Positions 12,501-27,500 of a stretch of DNA of 64,000 bases are shown here, piece by piece. Below the pieces are notes generated by a model. It did no database searches, had not been told where the DNA came from, and was given only the letters and a program-made list of their open reading frames with translations. This DNA comes from Icerya purchasi (lineage: Eukaryota; Arthropoda; Insecta; Hemiptera; Monophlebidae), in NCBI GenBank assembly GCA_039619475.1, contig CM077115.1:511210815-511274814 (forward strand), given 5' to 3'. The translations under genes were made by a program, and so were the position numbers. Positions within the stretch are counted from its first letter, which is position 1. Each line of letters opens with the position of its first letter.

Positions 12501-15500
12501 GATATACGAGAGGCGTTCAATAGAAACTGCTACAATTCACGTTGCGCAAAGTGACAGCACTGTATCGATTCAATCTTCACATGGCTGATGGACTCATTAG
12601 TAACGTATCTATCGAGTTTCATTCGGTTTTATTAACGTGTTCACGAATTGTCGTAAAACGCGCAACATATAATCATATTACCCCTGCGATTTTTCAAGTT
12701 AAAAAGATCCGAGATTTTACAAGAACGATAAAAAAAAAAGTAAGTCCCATATAGCCTTGATAAGGTATCATGGGTTGTGAAGTTAAGGTTCACAATGAAC
12801 TAAGCCTAATGGATCTAAGGAGAATACTGGGGCCAGTTCCTTTCTTTCGGCCTCTTTTACTTTCCCAGATTTCTCTGGTACCCAATTCAATTTCAAATTA
12901 GGTACGAACCTAGGAGCAATTCGGATCTGGAACGAGACAAGTCTCGAACCTGTGTTCGCTGGTTTAGTAGCCAAGCACCTTCCGTAGTGAAATTTTGCTT
13001 TCGACTACGAAAAACGCGTTTAGAAACGATCGCCATGATGAAAGAAGCGTACGCCTCATGTGTTCTCGACCGAATAACTATCTATAGAAAGGAAGTGCGT
13101 CACCTCAAAAACAACTCGGTCAGAAGTCAGCCAAAAAATGTTTAGCGATTACCTTTTTTGACAAAAAGGGCATGATTTACGTGTATCACGTCCCTGAAGG
13201 CGAAACAGTGAATTCAGAATATTTTATAAAGGTATTAAAACAACTGGCGAAAGTTCGCATTGCTCAAAATGCCCGGAATACAAGAACAGCAATTAGAAAT
13301 TGCATATGGATAACGCGCGTCCACATATGGTTCATTCTGTCATAGAATTCTTGCAACTTAGAGGTATTTAGTACCCCACTCAGTTTTTAGTCCGGATATG
13401 GCGTCAAATGACTTCTTCCTATACCCTGGTGTGAAAAAAGATCTCAAGGGTCGCCATTTTGAGTCGGTTACGAAGCTGCAGAAACAAAGGATGCCGAAAA
13501 ACTGTTTCGGGCGTTGTTTTGGGAATTGGGAAAAACGGTGGCTCAAGTGTATCGAATTGGTGGGTAATTATATCGGACGTGTAAAAAATTTGGAGTGTCT
13601 TAATCTCAAAAATAAACAATGCTATGCAGAATGTTGCAGTTTTTATTGAACACCCTTCGTGTATATAATATATATATATATATGTTTGTCATTTTTATGC
13701 CGGGGATAATTCGAAAATCTTGTAATGTTTAATAAGAAATTTATTTCGTTTCGCGAAGAATGACACGGTCAGTTGGAACCGACTCTTCCATAAGAATTAT
13801 AAAAATCTGGTGCTGCAGGAGGAATACTGATGGCTTCTCATGTTAAATTAAAATTAATCGAGTTTTAAAAATATTTAACATATTTTTAGATAGTGAAGAA
13901 AAATAATGATCACCTTCGAAATTGGTGGTAGAACATTGTATTTCATTAACGGATTTAATTGTACCGGTAGTTCTATCCAGTGTTCAGAGTGTAAAGGACA
14001 CATAATGTTGTGCAGAACACAGGGATCATGCTTGCCATATTTTTCCGCTACAACCGTCTCCGTAGATGATCTGCGAATAAAATAAAAATAAACATTTAAA
14101 AAGTATTCAGGATTGAACTTATTACGGTTTCTATATTTTGAACTATTAAATATGTAAGATCAATTGTCGGATAATATTGTTTCAGTAATTATCGGTACGC
14201 ATTATTAATAATAAAAATAAAAAAAAAGAAACACGTTATTATACAGTTGGCAGAAAAATAATTTGAATTTAACCGAAGAGGAATTCTTCTGACGAGTATT
14301 TCGGAATCGACACTGTCTGTCATAAAGAGTAGCTTTTTGAATGGCTGTTGCTCGTATTATGAAGTATATTGCAAAAGCTACTAATATTAAGCTTGATGTT
14401 TATTTCTATGTTTCCAGTGTAAATATAATAGCGATCTTTTATCTTTTTGTCCTCCGAATTCGTTGTCTTATTCACACTCTGCTCTTACTTCTATCTATCC
14501 ACATCGATTTGCTTCGGGTCTCTAGGATAACGAAATGGTAGATTTCTAATTTTATTTCATTAAAATTTCTACTTCTAATTCGCTTCTACTATGTAAAAAG
14601 TTTCACACATTAGATTCTGGTCAGATATTTATGCCTCTTCCATTTTCAGCTAACTTTCTACCTATCCATTCAACCCAATCTTCCTAGCCGGCCTCTCTTG
14701 GTTTTATGATATTACTTTTCCGCTATCGCCTCTATTATTCGTTTACATTTTAATCAAACTCTCCTTCTTTCTTCAAGTTTTCGTTTTCTTTTCACACTTT
14801 CCCCTAATTGTTCTCTCCGATTAACGGAGAAGCCGTTTGCAATCTTTACCATATTTTCTTCGAATGTCCCCATCCTTCTTGAATGAACATGCCGCTCTCT
14901 ATGTTCTTATCTGTTGTAAGCTCCCCAATTCTTATTGTGCTTCTTACATCTTATCATTCCCATCGATCTCCATTGTTCTGATCTTTAGTTTTTTTTTCTT
15001 ATTTTATCAGTATCGAACCGGGTGTGTATCTAATTTGTTCTTCTCTTTCACACCGTTTCCGGGCTGATGGGCCCCAAAAGAAAAAAAAAACAAAACAATA
15101 ATAGTACGAAAGTAATTTAATTCAATTAAGGTCGGGATCCGAATTTATTTCGGCATCTGCGCTTTCATAAGTTATTCGCTTCATCTGTCGCTACTTGCTG
15201 ATGTACGAATTGCTTTTAATATAAATAATTATTAAAAATCAATACGCTACTTCTCTACGTTCGGTAACTTCTTAAATAAAATAACACACATATACACGCA
15301 TGTGTATATAAAAGAAAAACTCGAAATTATAATAAAATTTTTAAAATATTCAACCTGGAGATGTCGATTGTTCGAATACTATAATCGTGAAAATGATAAT
15401 AAATTATAATTTTATGATTACGGTTCAAGCAAACGAAAATAGTTGCCGCATATTAGTAATATTTCAACATTTTAATATTCCCATATAATTCTGTAATATG

Positions 15501-18500
15501 TGCCGTTACTTCGAATAAAAGTAAAATTATTAAAGCAAAGCAGATTAATTTCATAAATTGCAACCGAATAATCTTAGTACATTACGAAAAAATTTCAAGC
15601 ATTTTTACCTAGGTCTCACATGGCATTTACAAGAAGCGTTTTGTACCGGTACAGCAGGCGGCGGTACGTCGTAATTACCCAACGGCGCTGGCACCTTAAT
15701 ATTGCGAGGAGTGTCGTAGTTGTATTCATTACTATTGTTACCCTGCAATAGAAAAATGTCGATACTTACACAAAAGGTATCGTGGTATATGAACAAAAAA
15801 GAAGAATCGTACACACTTATATTTTAATTAGTCGGCGGAGGCCGCATGCTATATATTAAAACGCACCTTCGATAATTATAACTATATTAATTAAAATATA
15901 TTATCACCTCGTTCAACTAGAAACGAATGCATTATTATTTTTTTTTTTAGATAAATGGAAAAAGTTACTACATGGATCACGATAGTTATTTAGAAGCAGA
16001 GCGGAAAAATCGTTCTCGACTTCCGATCGTGAAGTTCAAATGAAATGATGTCCACCAAATTCTGGCCCAGAATTATTTAAGAAGATACACACACTCTCAT
16101 GTTTATGAATATATATTCATTTTTTAATTGTACTATCTTTATGAAGCAGTATACAAAGTGAAGTCGATTATCAGTAGAAAATGAAGAACCGTAGATATAG
16201 AAAAATTTCATATTTGCGCTTACTTCCAAAGCGCACTGGACAATGGAGAAAAGTCATTGCGACACGAAAATGAAATATTTCGCGGGAGATAAGAATACTT
16301 TAGAAAATGGGTCGCATAAGATTTTACAGTAAAAATATATTTATTTCGTTTTTATAATAAAAATCGTTTCTTTGATCTCTGTTTCCATTTCTCAAAAAAA
16401 CTACTTTTAGATGACGATGATCCGGCAAATGTATAACCATTTCAAGTAGTAGGTTCGACATGTGCTCATTTTAAAGGGGAAGGATGGGACTTTTATATCC
16501 CATAAAGAGAAACCCATTAGGTGTAGAGTAGGTCGCGATCTCAATCGCGTTGTCCAGCGACTTTTTAATCGGCCCTCGCACTTCTGCAGGCGCGTTAAGA
16601 GGAAAATTTTACGATGGGGCGGAAGTTGAGCGTACAAAAAAATGTGGGGCTATAAAGTTTTAAATGCGCAGATGTCTCTACATTTAATTCAGTATATATA
16701 TATATCTTATATCGGCTAGGTATATCTTCTTTTTTAAATGAAATTTCTAAAGCAAATAAATATATAATTAAAAATTGTTTTTAGAAAATACTTGTGCTAT
16801 CAAAAAAATTTCTTCAGAAAAATGAATAGAAGTATTTCAAAATACTTGAGGTGAACTTTCTCGTAATTATTACTTTCGGAAGTATATTTAACATTAAACA
16901 TCGTTAACATTATTCATTATGTTTGTTTTAAACGATACAGAAAAATAAATAAATAAATAATAATTTTAAGTTTTTAAATAGATTAAATATTATTAGAAGG
17001 AAAGTGCGGAAAAGGTATTTTCATACTAATCAGATAAGTCTGATTGAATTTTATAAAAATGATAAATTGATTTGTTTTACGTAATATTTTTAAGTGATAT
17101 TAAAAAAATAATTTTTTTTTTTCTTAGATTAAAATTTGATCAATCTTAATTACAATTTCTCTTCGACTTGGCACTTTTCATTTTTCAAAGTTACAATTAA
17201 TACGATTACTCATTTCTATATAATTTTTTTCAATAAATAGAATAAATAAAACAATAGCTAACAACGTATTATTTAATAACAGTAAATTGTATTGTAAGAG
17301 TTCTACATATTCCTGGTATCATAACCTTTTCACTTGGACAAAGAAATATAACTAACGCTCATACACAAGTACACACACCTTTTACTTTGCTAAAATTTCC
17401 TGATGATGGAAGAAGTGATAGAAGTAAGATTGTAGGAAACAACCCCAATAAAGGTCCTACCGAAAAAACGACACAAGATTCTCGCGACTAACCAAATAAT
17501 TTAAAAATGCAGAGCGGCATCGATAGTAAAGTTATTTAGCACATAAGGAAACTTTTTTTAAGCTGACAACGGCCGGAAAGAAGAACCCCTGCAATGATTA
17601 AAATAATTGTAGTAAACAATTCAGGAAATGGCGAATGAAACAGAAACTAGGAAATAAATACGTGTTCAGGTAGAAAATTATGTAATTACGGGAGAAATTA
17701 CAGTTAAACGGAAATACGAATATAAAAATCCTTAATTAGCAAAGAGGTCGGATGGTTAAAACCCCTTGCTAATAGATACGAGGATATAGATATTCCTTTG
17801 AATGCGTCAAAATTAAGGTATTCATTTCAGTTTTTCGTTTCGTCGATTTTCCAATCACAAGGTTTAGACTTATAAAGCCAAGAAGTCAAAGGTCTAATTT
17901 TTATACGATTTTAAAAGTCGGTAATTGTTCAGCAAAAACCGTAACCGCGAGGTAACCTAAACTACGTTCGTATAGGAGTTGTGTGCAGAATACACTGATT
18001 TGTTTAAAAATACATTACGTGTAAATTCATTACCGAATTGTCAGTATCAATTAGATTCTCCTACAGCGCTTTACGCGAGATTCCGAATTGGAAAAATTTT
18101 ATATTTTAGGACCATTTACGTATTAAGGATAATATAAATATTTAAAACAAAACCGTCACAATCTGCGGTGTTACCTGTACAGATGTAGTCATTTGTTTAT
18201 CGTGATTACTGCTGCAAACGGAATCTTTTAGTTTATGAAAGTTACATCGGCATTCCTGGTGCTCTTCCACAGGCAATGGCATCGGCGGTTTATTTAATTT
18301 TTTCGGCGTCTGCATAGAATTTAGCGAAAGCTCTAGATTCCTATATTTAGGCGGTTTCGGTGGTCGACAGGGCGGTGGAGGTGAACACGATTCACTCCTA
18401 CGAAAAAAAGCGAACGAAGAATTTAATTAAGATAGTTTTGAAAGGAAATAAGAAATAAAAGCACTAAAAACCTTTTCCTCTCTTTCTTTTCTTTTTTTTT

Positions 18501-21500
18501 TTTTTTTTTTTACGCTAAATAAACCGAAACGCGAACAGAGTAACTGCACTAAAAACGAAAAATGTGAAAACCACGTCAAAAAAAGGAAATAAGAATTAAT
18601 TTTAAATTAAAAAAAATTTTGAATTAAACAAAATTTTAAAATAAAAATTGCTTAAATAGAAAATTACGATTTCCGCATTATAACGCAGTTCAACTAAAAT
18701 CGTTCGCAATACGTGGGAACCGAAATAATTTTTTACCCTTCAAATTTCTTAGCGGCGTTAACAGAAATTAATTTCGTAATTTGGAACATTCTCATTTTCT
18801 GAATTTACATTCTGCGATATATTATCAGATAGATGTGAAAATTTGCGCAAAAAAAAAAAAAAAATAAAAATAAATAAAATAAAATAAATAATACAGAAAC
18901 AGCGATTTACATAATTAATTCAAATATCCAATTAGAAAAAGTAAAATTCTAATTCTACCGAAACTTATTTCATGAAATAAATACGTAACGATAAAATCGT
19001 CAACAGTCAGTTACTAAGCCTAGTCCGTTATCTTATAATGAAGTTACAATTTAATACTGTTTACTTTATTTTGATATAAAGAGGAAGGCTCTTAACGAAA
19101 ATAGTTTTATGTAAATTCAAAACCCCTACCTATAATGTAGCGCTGAAGGTCTCTGAATTTGCGGAGTAGATGTTTGACGCGAATTGTGAAAATCGACGTT
19201 TTCCACTTGAGAATAATGACAATGTAATGACTGAGATGCCGTGCTCTCGCATTTCTCCGTTGTAGTATATTTAGTACAATTATGATGAGATACAATTACT
19301 GAATTGTGAACAAATTCTTCATTTAATATGGTGTTGAAACAAGTATCTGAAATAAGAAATTTTTAATATACTTTACATAAATAAGTTTCATTTGTTTACC
19401 GATCTCTTTTGTTTTTCCGTTTTAAAACAAAAAAATCGTTTTAGTTCTCAACAGATATGTAGCATTCTGAAACTAAGAATCGCTCCAATATTTCAGGAAG
19501 AGTCATCAGTTTATAGAAAAGTGAATCAATATAGCCGGAGATAAACGAAAATCTTAACACTGATTCAAATACTGTGCGGGATACGATTTAAAAAAAGAAA
19601 CATTCAGGTTAGATTACTTCGTAGCATAAAGTAAACGTTACATCGCTACACAGAGAGTTTAAATTATTTGACTGGAGAAAGCAAAAACTGCAGAAAATTA
19701 TTCCGTTTCAGCGGTAAATTCAGTGTCAGATTTTCCTCGCGAATGTAATTTTTGACATCTTCATTCAATACATGATTTTGCTCATACTCTAAAGCACGAT
19801 TTATTTAGTACCTCGGAAAGTAGGGCATAGAGACAACTTCCAGTCATGCTTTGATCGATAAATTATATGACCTCGTGTGCCAGGAATCTAAGTATATACA
19901 ACCCTGAGGAGGTCCATCTCAATGTAAGATGACGTCAAAGACAACAACCATTTTTCCCGTTCTTACCTAGTTTTGTAGGTTATATGTTTTTTCTGATTTC
20001 CTAGTCTCGCATCTGAAATCTTCGTATAATATAATAGATATAAGAATTCAAAGTTTCCGTATTTCTGTAATTAAAAGAAAAAATTTCATACACCTACCCC
20101 CGTTTTTTTATATATTTTTGTGCGTTGTTTTTTGTTTTTTTTTTTTTTTTTTTATGTTCACGATAAAAAAATTCGTTGATTTAAAATTTTCACCATCTAA
20201 TAAGAAAACGAAAAAATTCGTTTAAAACCTCATTTTACAAGTGTTTATAAAAAGAATGGAATGCAGTAAATCAGAATTTTACTACGTCAGATCATCGGAT
20301 GAATACTAAATTTGTCGAATGTGATAATAATTGTATGACTAATAGAGAGTAATTCTGAGGACATACTTTTATTTTCTTCTGTAATCCATATTGGATTAAA
20401 CGTAATCGAGGCCGGTGTATTTGCAGCAGTGGATGGCCTCGACGGTAATCCCAATTTTCCGATACAACTAGAACAACGACCAAGTGTACTCTCTGGAAGC
20501 CACATACCACGACTCTAAAAAATATATACATAAAAATTTTTATTTAATCATTTCTATATAATATAATGTATGCGTAAAAATCAATTTTTCAATTTGCTAT
20601 AAATACACGTAAGGACACACGTTATAATATGTGTACATTATATGCGCATACATAAATATTAGCGGTAGAAAAACAGTTTTATAAGTTTATATTTTAAATA
20701 ATTGTCTAGTTCACTTTTTCGTTTAATATATATTCGCAGAAGAGGTTAATGATTTCGTATGGTTAATAATTTCAGATAATACATTATAAATTAGAATTTT
20801 TTAACAACACGCTAACAAACCACTTTTATGGTTAATATTTTGAAGTTGTTATTAACATAATAAAATACACATTCTGCGAAATAAAGAATTTCTAATATTT
20901 CAATCGACAGTAATTAAATTAAAGATAATACACTATTGTGTTCCCCAAAATTTATAATTAATCATTAATATTAATTTGTAATTATAAAAAAAAAAAATGC
21001 GCAACGCTTTTTATATATTTTTTTAGAAGTGTAACTATTAAATGGTATCAGAAATATTTCTCTTTTTGGGCCATTGTTGGAAGAAATTACGTAAAATGAA
21101 CTACATGAAGAACTTACGTTTTAACAAAATTAACGCAAAACGTGCAACTCAGTTTTTATAATTTATACATTTCATACCAATAAATATTTTTTAAATTTCA
21201 ACGTCCAGTTATTTAATGTTTTAAAGCAATAATTTGTAATTATAAATTTATTCAAAATTTTATTCACCGAAGTTTTTCTTTGAGTTTGGTATATCTTTAA
21301 AATCTAAATTTCTTCAAAACTTTCTTACCGAGCGTACATTTTACAATTACGAAAACTTTAAAAAAAGAAACTTCACAAAATCGTTTTTCAGTTAACTAGA
21401 GCGAGTTTCAGCAATTTTCAAGGAAGTGTGTCAACGAGCGTTATGACGGACGTTGCAACATTACTAATAATGATCAAGTAGTATGAGTCGGAAAGCAACG

Positions 21501-24500
21501 CCGGGTTCGATTACAATCCGACGCGCGTATTATGTTAAAACGCCCGTTTAGTTTTGCCGTTCTATTTGTATTACTTACTACTTGATCATTATTAGTAATG
21601 CTGCAACGTCCGTCATAATGAATACCGGTTAAAATTAACGCTCCTGTGTTCCTAACCTTAAATGATAGCACAGTATTTATCTCCTTTTATTGTCTAATCC
21701 CCTGAATCCTTCCATCGTAATATACAACCTCACTTTCCTCCTTACCTTTGGTACTTCGATTTCCCCCTTATCTTTCGCGCTTTCTTATCTCTTCTATTTG
21801 CAGGCTTCGCCTTGATCATAGTTGATTTCCTGCATCGTGTTTTCGTTTTTCTATGTCCTTTTCTCTTCTTTCCATCCGGATGATTATGATTTATTCTGCG
21901 ATTCAAATCACATCTTCTTCGAATGCGCGTGCCTACAAGAACGCCCTCACTTTTATAGATACAATTCCTAAATCTTGGCTTGCCTGCTCCGCCGTATAAT
22001 ATGCTTCGTTTATTCTTCCACTTCCATCTCCGGCGATCATTGCTATTTTAAGCATCTTTTACTTCTATCTTTAGTGGTATTCGCTTCTAATTCGTTTCTC
22101 CCTCTCTCTCACTAATATAATCTAATGTTGGGTAATGTCCTCGACTGGAGATCCCCCCCCCCCAAAAAAAACCCCCGGAAGCTGAATTTCAAAGTTAAGA
22201 TTTATAAAGTATCAGTAGGTAAGAAAGGCTGCCTTCATTTCCCGAGATTTTTCTTCTATTAAGTTCGTTCGGTCTACATTCACCTATAGGAATCGCTCGG
22301 ATTAAAAACTGTTCTCAATTCGCGCTAGATTGATAATTTTCACTAGTCTTGTGTCAACTTGCGGTAACCTTAAAAAAAATAAGGTTGAAGAGAATAACCA
22401 TTAAAATTAATACTTAAAAGTAATTACGACTAACCCCGGCGGAAATTTAAACTCAACATGTAAAACAAAAGCCTCGGAGCTATAATGGCGATAAAGAGCA
22501 GTTTAAAAAAGTATGAAAACTCACAATCGAATACAAATCATTTGTAGCGAGCAAAAATTAACTACTATTTTCTAACTATCTAGGGAAAATTAGTGTACTT
22601 TTGAATGGCAGATGATTGTAATTGTTAAAATGACTAAGGAGAATAACTTCAACGTTAATTAAAGAAGTACATATAAAATTTTTCCAAAACTTACTATTTG
22701 TTAAATTGTGATATATTTCAAGTGTATTTTTACCACATGTGTTTAACAAACTATATTATATTTTAGGAATTAAAAAAAGAAAAATGATTTGAAGTTTGCC
22801 TTGCTCGTTCGGGTTTTTATGAAAACGGAAGGGATTTAAATAGAGATTTATGTAAAAACTGTTTGTTATTTTATTTTTTAACGCGAAAAATCACGCATGC
22901 AGGTTAATATTTCCGTAACGCGCCTGCGATTTCAGATAGTACTATTTCCAATTTTCGAAAACAATCTACGGTCATAATTTTTATCATCCTAATTTCAAGA
23001 AAAATGCTCAAAGCAGTCAAATTTTTACTTTTTTTTTTGTTTTTCATATTGCAAAATTTCGTTGAAGATAATTAATTAGATCGCTTACCCTGTGACCTTG
23101 ACATTCCGCTGTTAAATCGCCTAACGACGATGCGTCACCGTGTCCGTAAAATTCACTTTGCATTTCCACCGAAGGCCAGACCAAATTTTCCGATAACTGA
23201 CTGTGCCTGCTTGTCGGAATCTGCACAATGCTATTTTGAACGCAACGGTCAGCGAAATTGTTTTCCGAAGGACGGTGATCAGGAAACAGATTAACCGGTT
23301 TATGACACGGACTGTCGTGAACTACAAGTAAAAAACAGAAATATTCTTAAAATTTAACTTAATTCATTTTACGAAAATTATTTCCTTCCCCGTTTTTCGT
23401 TTCTTATAGCGAATGCGTGAAGTAGAAATGGATTCGCTTTTATCACAAAAAAGATTCGCCATTAGAGCGGAATATTCCGCACATGTGCATATCTTTAAAA
23501 TTGCCCCTAAATTTTTCTAACCTCACTATTTCCACTTTTTTTTTTTTTTTTTCATTTTCCAGTTGGCTGTCCTTGAATTTTGCTTCGGTGTCATCAGCTT
23601 TACGATGCTGTTTTTTCTTACCCAATTGCCTCACGTATTATCTCTCATCTTAACCGCGAATTATTCCTTTCCGATTCGAACGTCAAGATTTCTTATTTAA
23701 TTAAATCGTGCGTTTTTCTTTAATAATCACACCCCGAAAGCACGTAACTTTTATCGCGATCGGTGTTGATTTTAAAAGCTGGAACGAATCACTGGGAACG
23801 AGTTTTTTTTTTTTTTTTTTCTGACTTTAATTAGAGCTGAAGTATACATTCTACACATAACCTTGTATAGTTAATCGAATGTTAACAGTTAATTGTTAAA
23901 ATCACATTCTAGATTGTTGTCTGAGATGTTACATCACGGCTACAATGATTTGTAAGATCTTTAAAGAAAATTAATAACAACAGGATTTCAGTGTATAACT
24001 GAGAAATAACACGAATTTTTCAAGAACAGCTATAATATTTATACCAGAGTGATAGATGTTCACTGAAAAGAAAGAAAGAAAGATTTATTTGCATAAACAA
24101 TAACATTGCACTCATGATATAGTTATTAATATGTGTACCGACACGAGTCTTACCACATAACGAAATTAATGAATACACATATAAATAAGACATGATATGC
24201 GACGTTTAAGTTAGTAGGAAAAGAACCAAAAACCTACTAGATGTTCACTGAATTATTTATCAGTAGTTTTCGTTTCAAAAGATTTCGATATTGTTAAGAA
24301 ATATTTTTTGCAATGACAATTTGAAAATTTATAAGCATAATAATTTCTAACTATGAAATAATACTTTTATAATATTCGTTTTTCACCCACATTTATTATT
24401 AATAAGAAATGAGCAACTTCGACCCCGACCGGTTAGTGAAATGTGTAGCAGCTGGCAAGGAAAAAAGAGACGCTTCATCATGTGCGAACACATAACGCTA

Positions 24501-27500
24501 AGTAATAATACGATTTCCAGTTGCAGGATTATATAACGGCACCGGAAGAAGAAGTCTATAGCAACCCGATAACTGTGCCAGATGGCAACAGTAATAAATA
24601 TCTAAGCAAATTTCTAATCTGCTATTAATTCACTGTATCGGATAATAATGAAAAAAAGGATGATGTGTCTGAAGAAAGATACGAATAATTTATAATTTAA
24701 TGTTGTATCACTGGGAACCCTCATTATACTAATTAATATTTACTTTGAAGTTTATATTTTTTCATACTTATCTGTGTATTCTGAAAAAAAAAAAATTATA
24801 ATTTTTAAAGAAATAAGTAGAATTAAAAAAGATATAAATTTCGGCAGAGAGAAAAATGGAAAGAATAAAAGCAACGAAAAACTAAAAAACCAAGTCCCAC
24901 CTGTTGCGTTCCGTATCAAAGGTTTCCTTTTAATTTCTAACCTTCCTTCGGAGGCCAAATGCATACTACGCGATATTTCATTCCCTTGATCCGTTAACAG
25001 CACATACACACCTTCACCTTTGCCAGACAACGAACCGCCTTCGAAGCACAGTTTTCCATCCACAACACCAAACCGCCTGTTGCAAAATAAACATATACCC
25101 GACGTAAACAAAATTAAACCAATTAATGTCGTGAAAATTGTTAACTGTAGTATTAAAACGCGAGAAAAACTGCTCATTTTTTTTAGCTATATTTCTAACT
25201 TAATATAAATATTAATTACGATTTAATAAAAATGAAGGTGTTAATTTTCTTTTCGTTAAATTTATTTCGATATTAATTTAAACAGAAGTAAAATAGTAAA
25301 GGACTTTAAAAAAGTAGTATAATAAATTTTGTAAAAATTTTATCGAATATATACACATATACACACGTACGCGTATATTATTAAGACCGTTAATTTCAGA
25401 ACATATTAAAATGAAAAGCGTATAAAAATAACTAAGTACGGATATTAATATTAATCAATTAATTATAATAAACTTTTTAGTTTTTCTTTTTGAAAAACTC
25501 ATACTTTGAGCTTTTTTTTTTTTGCAAATGGCTGGTAAAGATAGTTGTTCAAAATTAGATATCGATTCCAAAAAAACAAAACATATTAATCTTTGTACAC
25601 AGCCCAGCTTTAACCATATCATCACATAAGTTATTACGTTTACCGGTCCATATATGTATTTTTCATTAAAGTGAATAATACATTATGTGATTTATAAGAG
25701 ATGAATTAACCTTTTTTTATAAAAATCCGGAGATTATTTTTACAAACTGGAGATCAGAGAAAATATAACTTCGCTAAAGTCTTCGAACAAAAAATGAAGA
25801 ATTGGTAATGTTCATTAATTAGAACTTAACAATAGAAATGGATAACAAAACATTAATCGTTTCAACTTAAATGCTTATACACACACACACATACATATGT
25901 ATATTAAGGCCAACGTCATTCTTGCGCCGGGAGTAATGTTAAAAAAACAATTTGAAAATTCGTTAGAAATATGTATAACAGAAATTGTTACGCAAACCGT
26001 AAATTATTATTACTTTTTTTTTAAAGAATGACATAGTAAACTGAAATTTACTGTTCTTAATTTTTGTTGAAGAGCTATCATCCAGGGGTTCAGGGAATAT
26101 CCCAATGGTGAGGTCCAAAGAATCGAGTGTTATATATACATATCTGTAGCTGATCTCCGAATAAATATATAGATCAAATGCCGGAAATAACAGGAAAAAG
26201 ACTGGAAGAATGCTTGCGAACAACGGCAGACCGCGACAAATAGCATGATTGCATTTGGTCAGTGTAACATGGATGATTCACGATGCTCGGAATCGAAAAA
26301 CACGACGGAAGAAGAAGAATATATATATATATATACACACACACACAACATATACACGCAAGGTTTTTAAACATTAATGTTTGAAAGGAAAATGTTCAGA
26401 TCTTCTAAAAAGAAACGAATGTAAAAGGAAAATTACATCGAAACATAAAAAAAAATATGTACATCTAAAAGCGAAAAAACTTTGAAAATGAATGAAAGAC
26501 CATTTTAGGAAAAATCGGAAGTCTAAAGAAATATAGAAGTAAAATTCGGACCATAATCGGGTAATTGCAAACATAATGCTCTTCCTCAAAATAAAAAAGG
26601 ATACTTAAAAGCTGTTTTCAAAGGGATATATTAAAAATGATACCCATCCCATATCAATAATGAACTAAAACTAACGAATGAACTATTGACATTACAGAAT
26701 TGTGGTCATTAGTTATAAAAATTACAACAAATGCTACAGGCAAATTAGTTAAAGAAACTGAAAAAACAACAACGGATAACAGATTAAATTCAACCGACGG
26801 AAAATTGTAGAATGTCAAAAATATTAGCTCGCGGAATATGTATATCCCATGGCGTGATTCATAAAAAGAATCCTCGAAATAAAAGAAAAGTTGATGGAAG
26901 GGTATTAATAAGAATTAGAACAGCAGCCGGAGAAAGAGAACTGACACGGTGCGCACCGAAAAGTAAAAAGAGCTAGTAAATACTTACAAGAAGATATTTT
27001 CTGTCAAACAACAGATGGAAATAAGGAAATAATTATTGATGAAATTAAGATCCAAAAACATGAGAAAGTTGTACTTGATTTAACGATTTGGAAACAAAAT
27101 GATTCGCTGCCGTTGCAAAACCTGGACGATTCGCCTATTTTAAAGAAGGAAAGGGAAACCGAATATACACTTAAGTTTGCAAAAAATAATGAAAGTTTCT
27201 GTGGTCTCAGTGGGATATAGATGTGGAATGCATGAACTGAGCTACCAAAACTGTTCAATGTTATACGTGGTTTTGGTGAAATTCGATTTAACTAGATGAA
27301 GTCGGAGCATTCATCATATTGCTAAAAAAGTCAAAAATCCCGAAATGTAAAGATTATAATCCTTCTTGGTTGATAAGCCGAGCAGTAAACATTTCTTACC
27401 GGTTCTCTTCGTGGCTCTTTAAAAAAAAATAGAAATGCTAAGTGGAGACTCCAAAAATTAAGGCTGGTTTGGAAGTCGGGAACCATTTCCTTCATGTTTG

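Larger units (their letters stand above)
12504..13664 (+). mobile_element. Mariner-family DNA transposon, defective, carrying a nested SINE
   Basis: The left end (GAGGCGTTCAATAGAAACTG) and the inverted right end (GAAGGGTGTTCAATAAAAACTG) match as terminal inverted repeats flanked by TA. The interior has a mariner-type transposase remnant. A SINE copy in the opposite orientation sits at about 12738-12985 and splits it. Confidence 0.85.

Noticed and set aside
21500..21520. tRNA gene from the GGGTTCGATTACAATCC motif
   Set aside because: Only a T-arm-like piece is present; no acceptor stem, D-arm or anticodon arm can be drawn around it.
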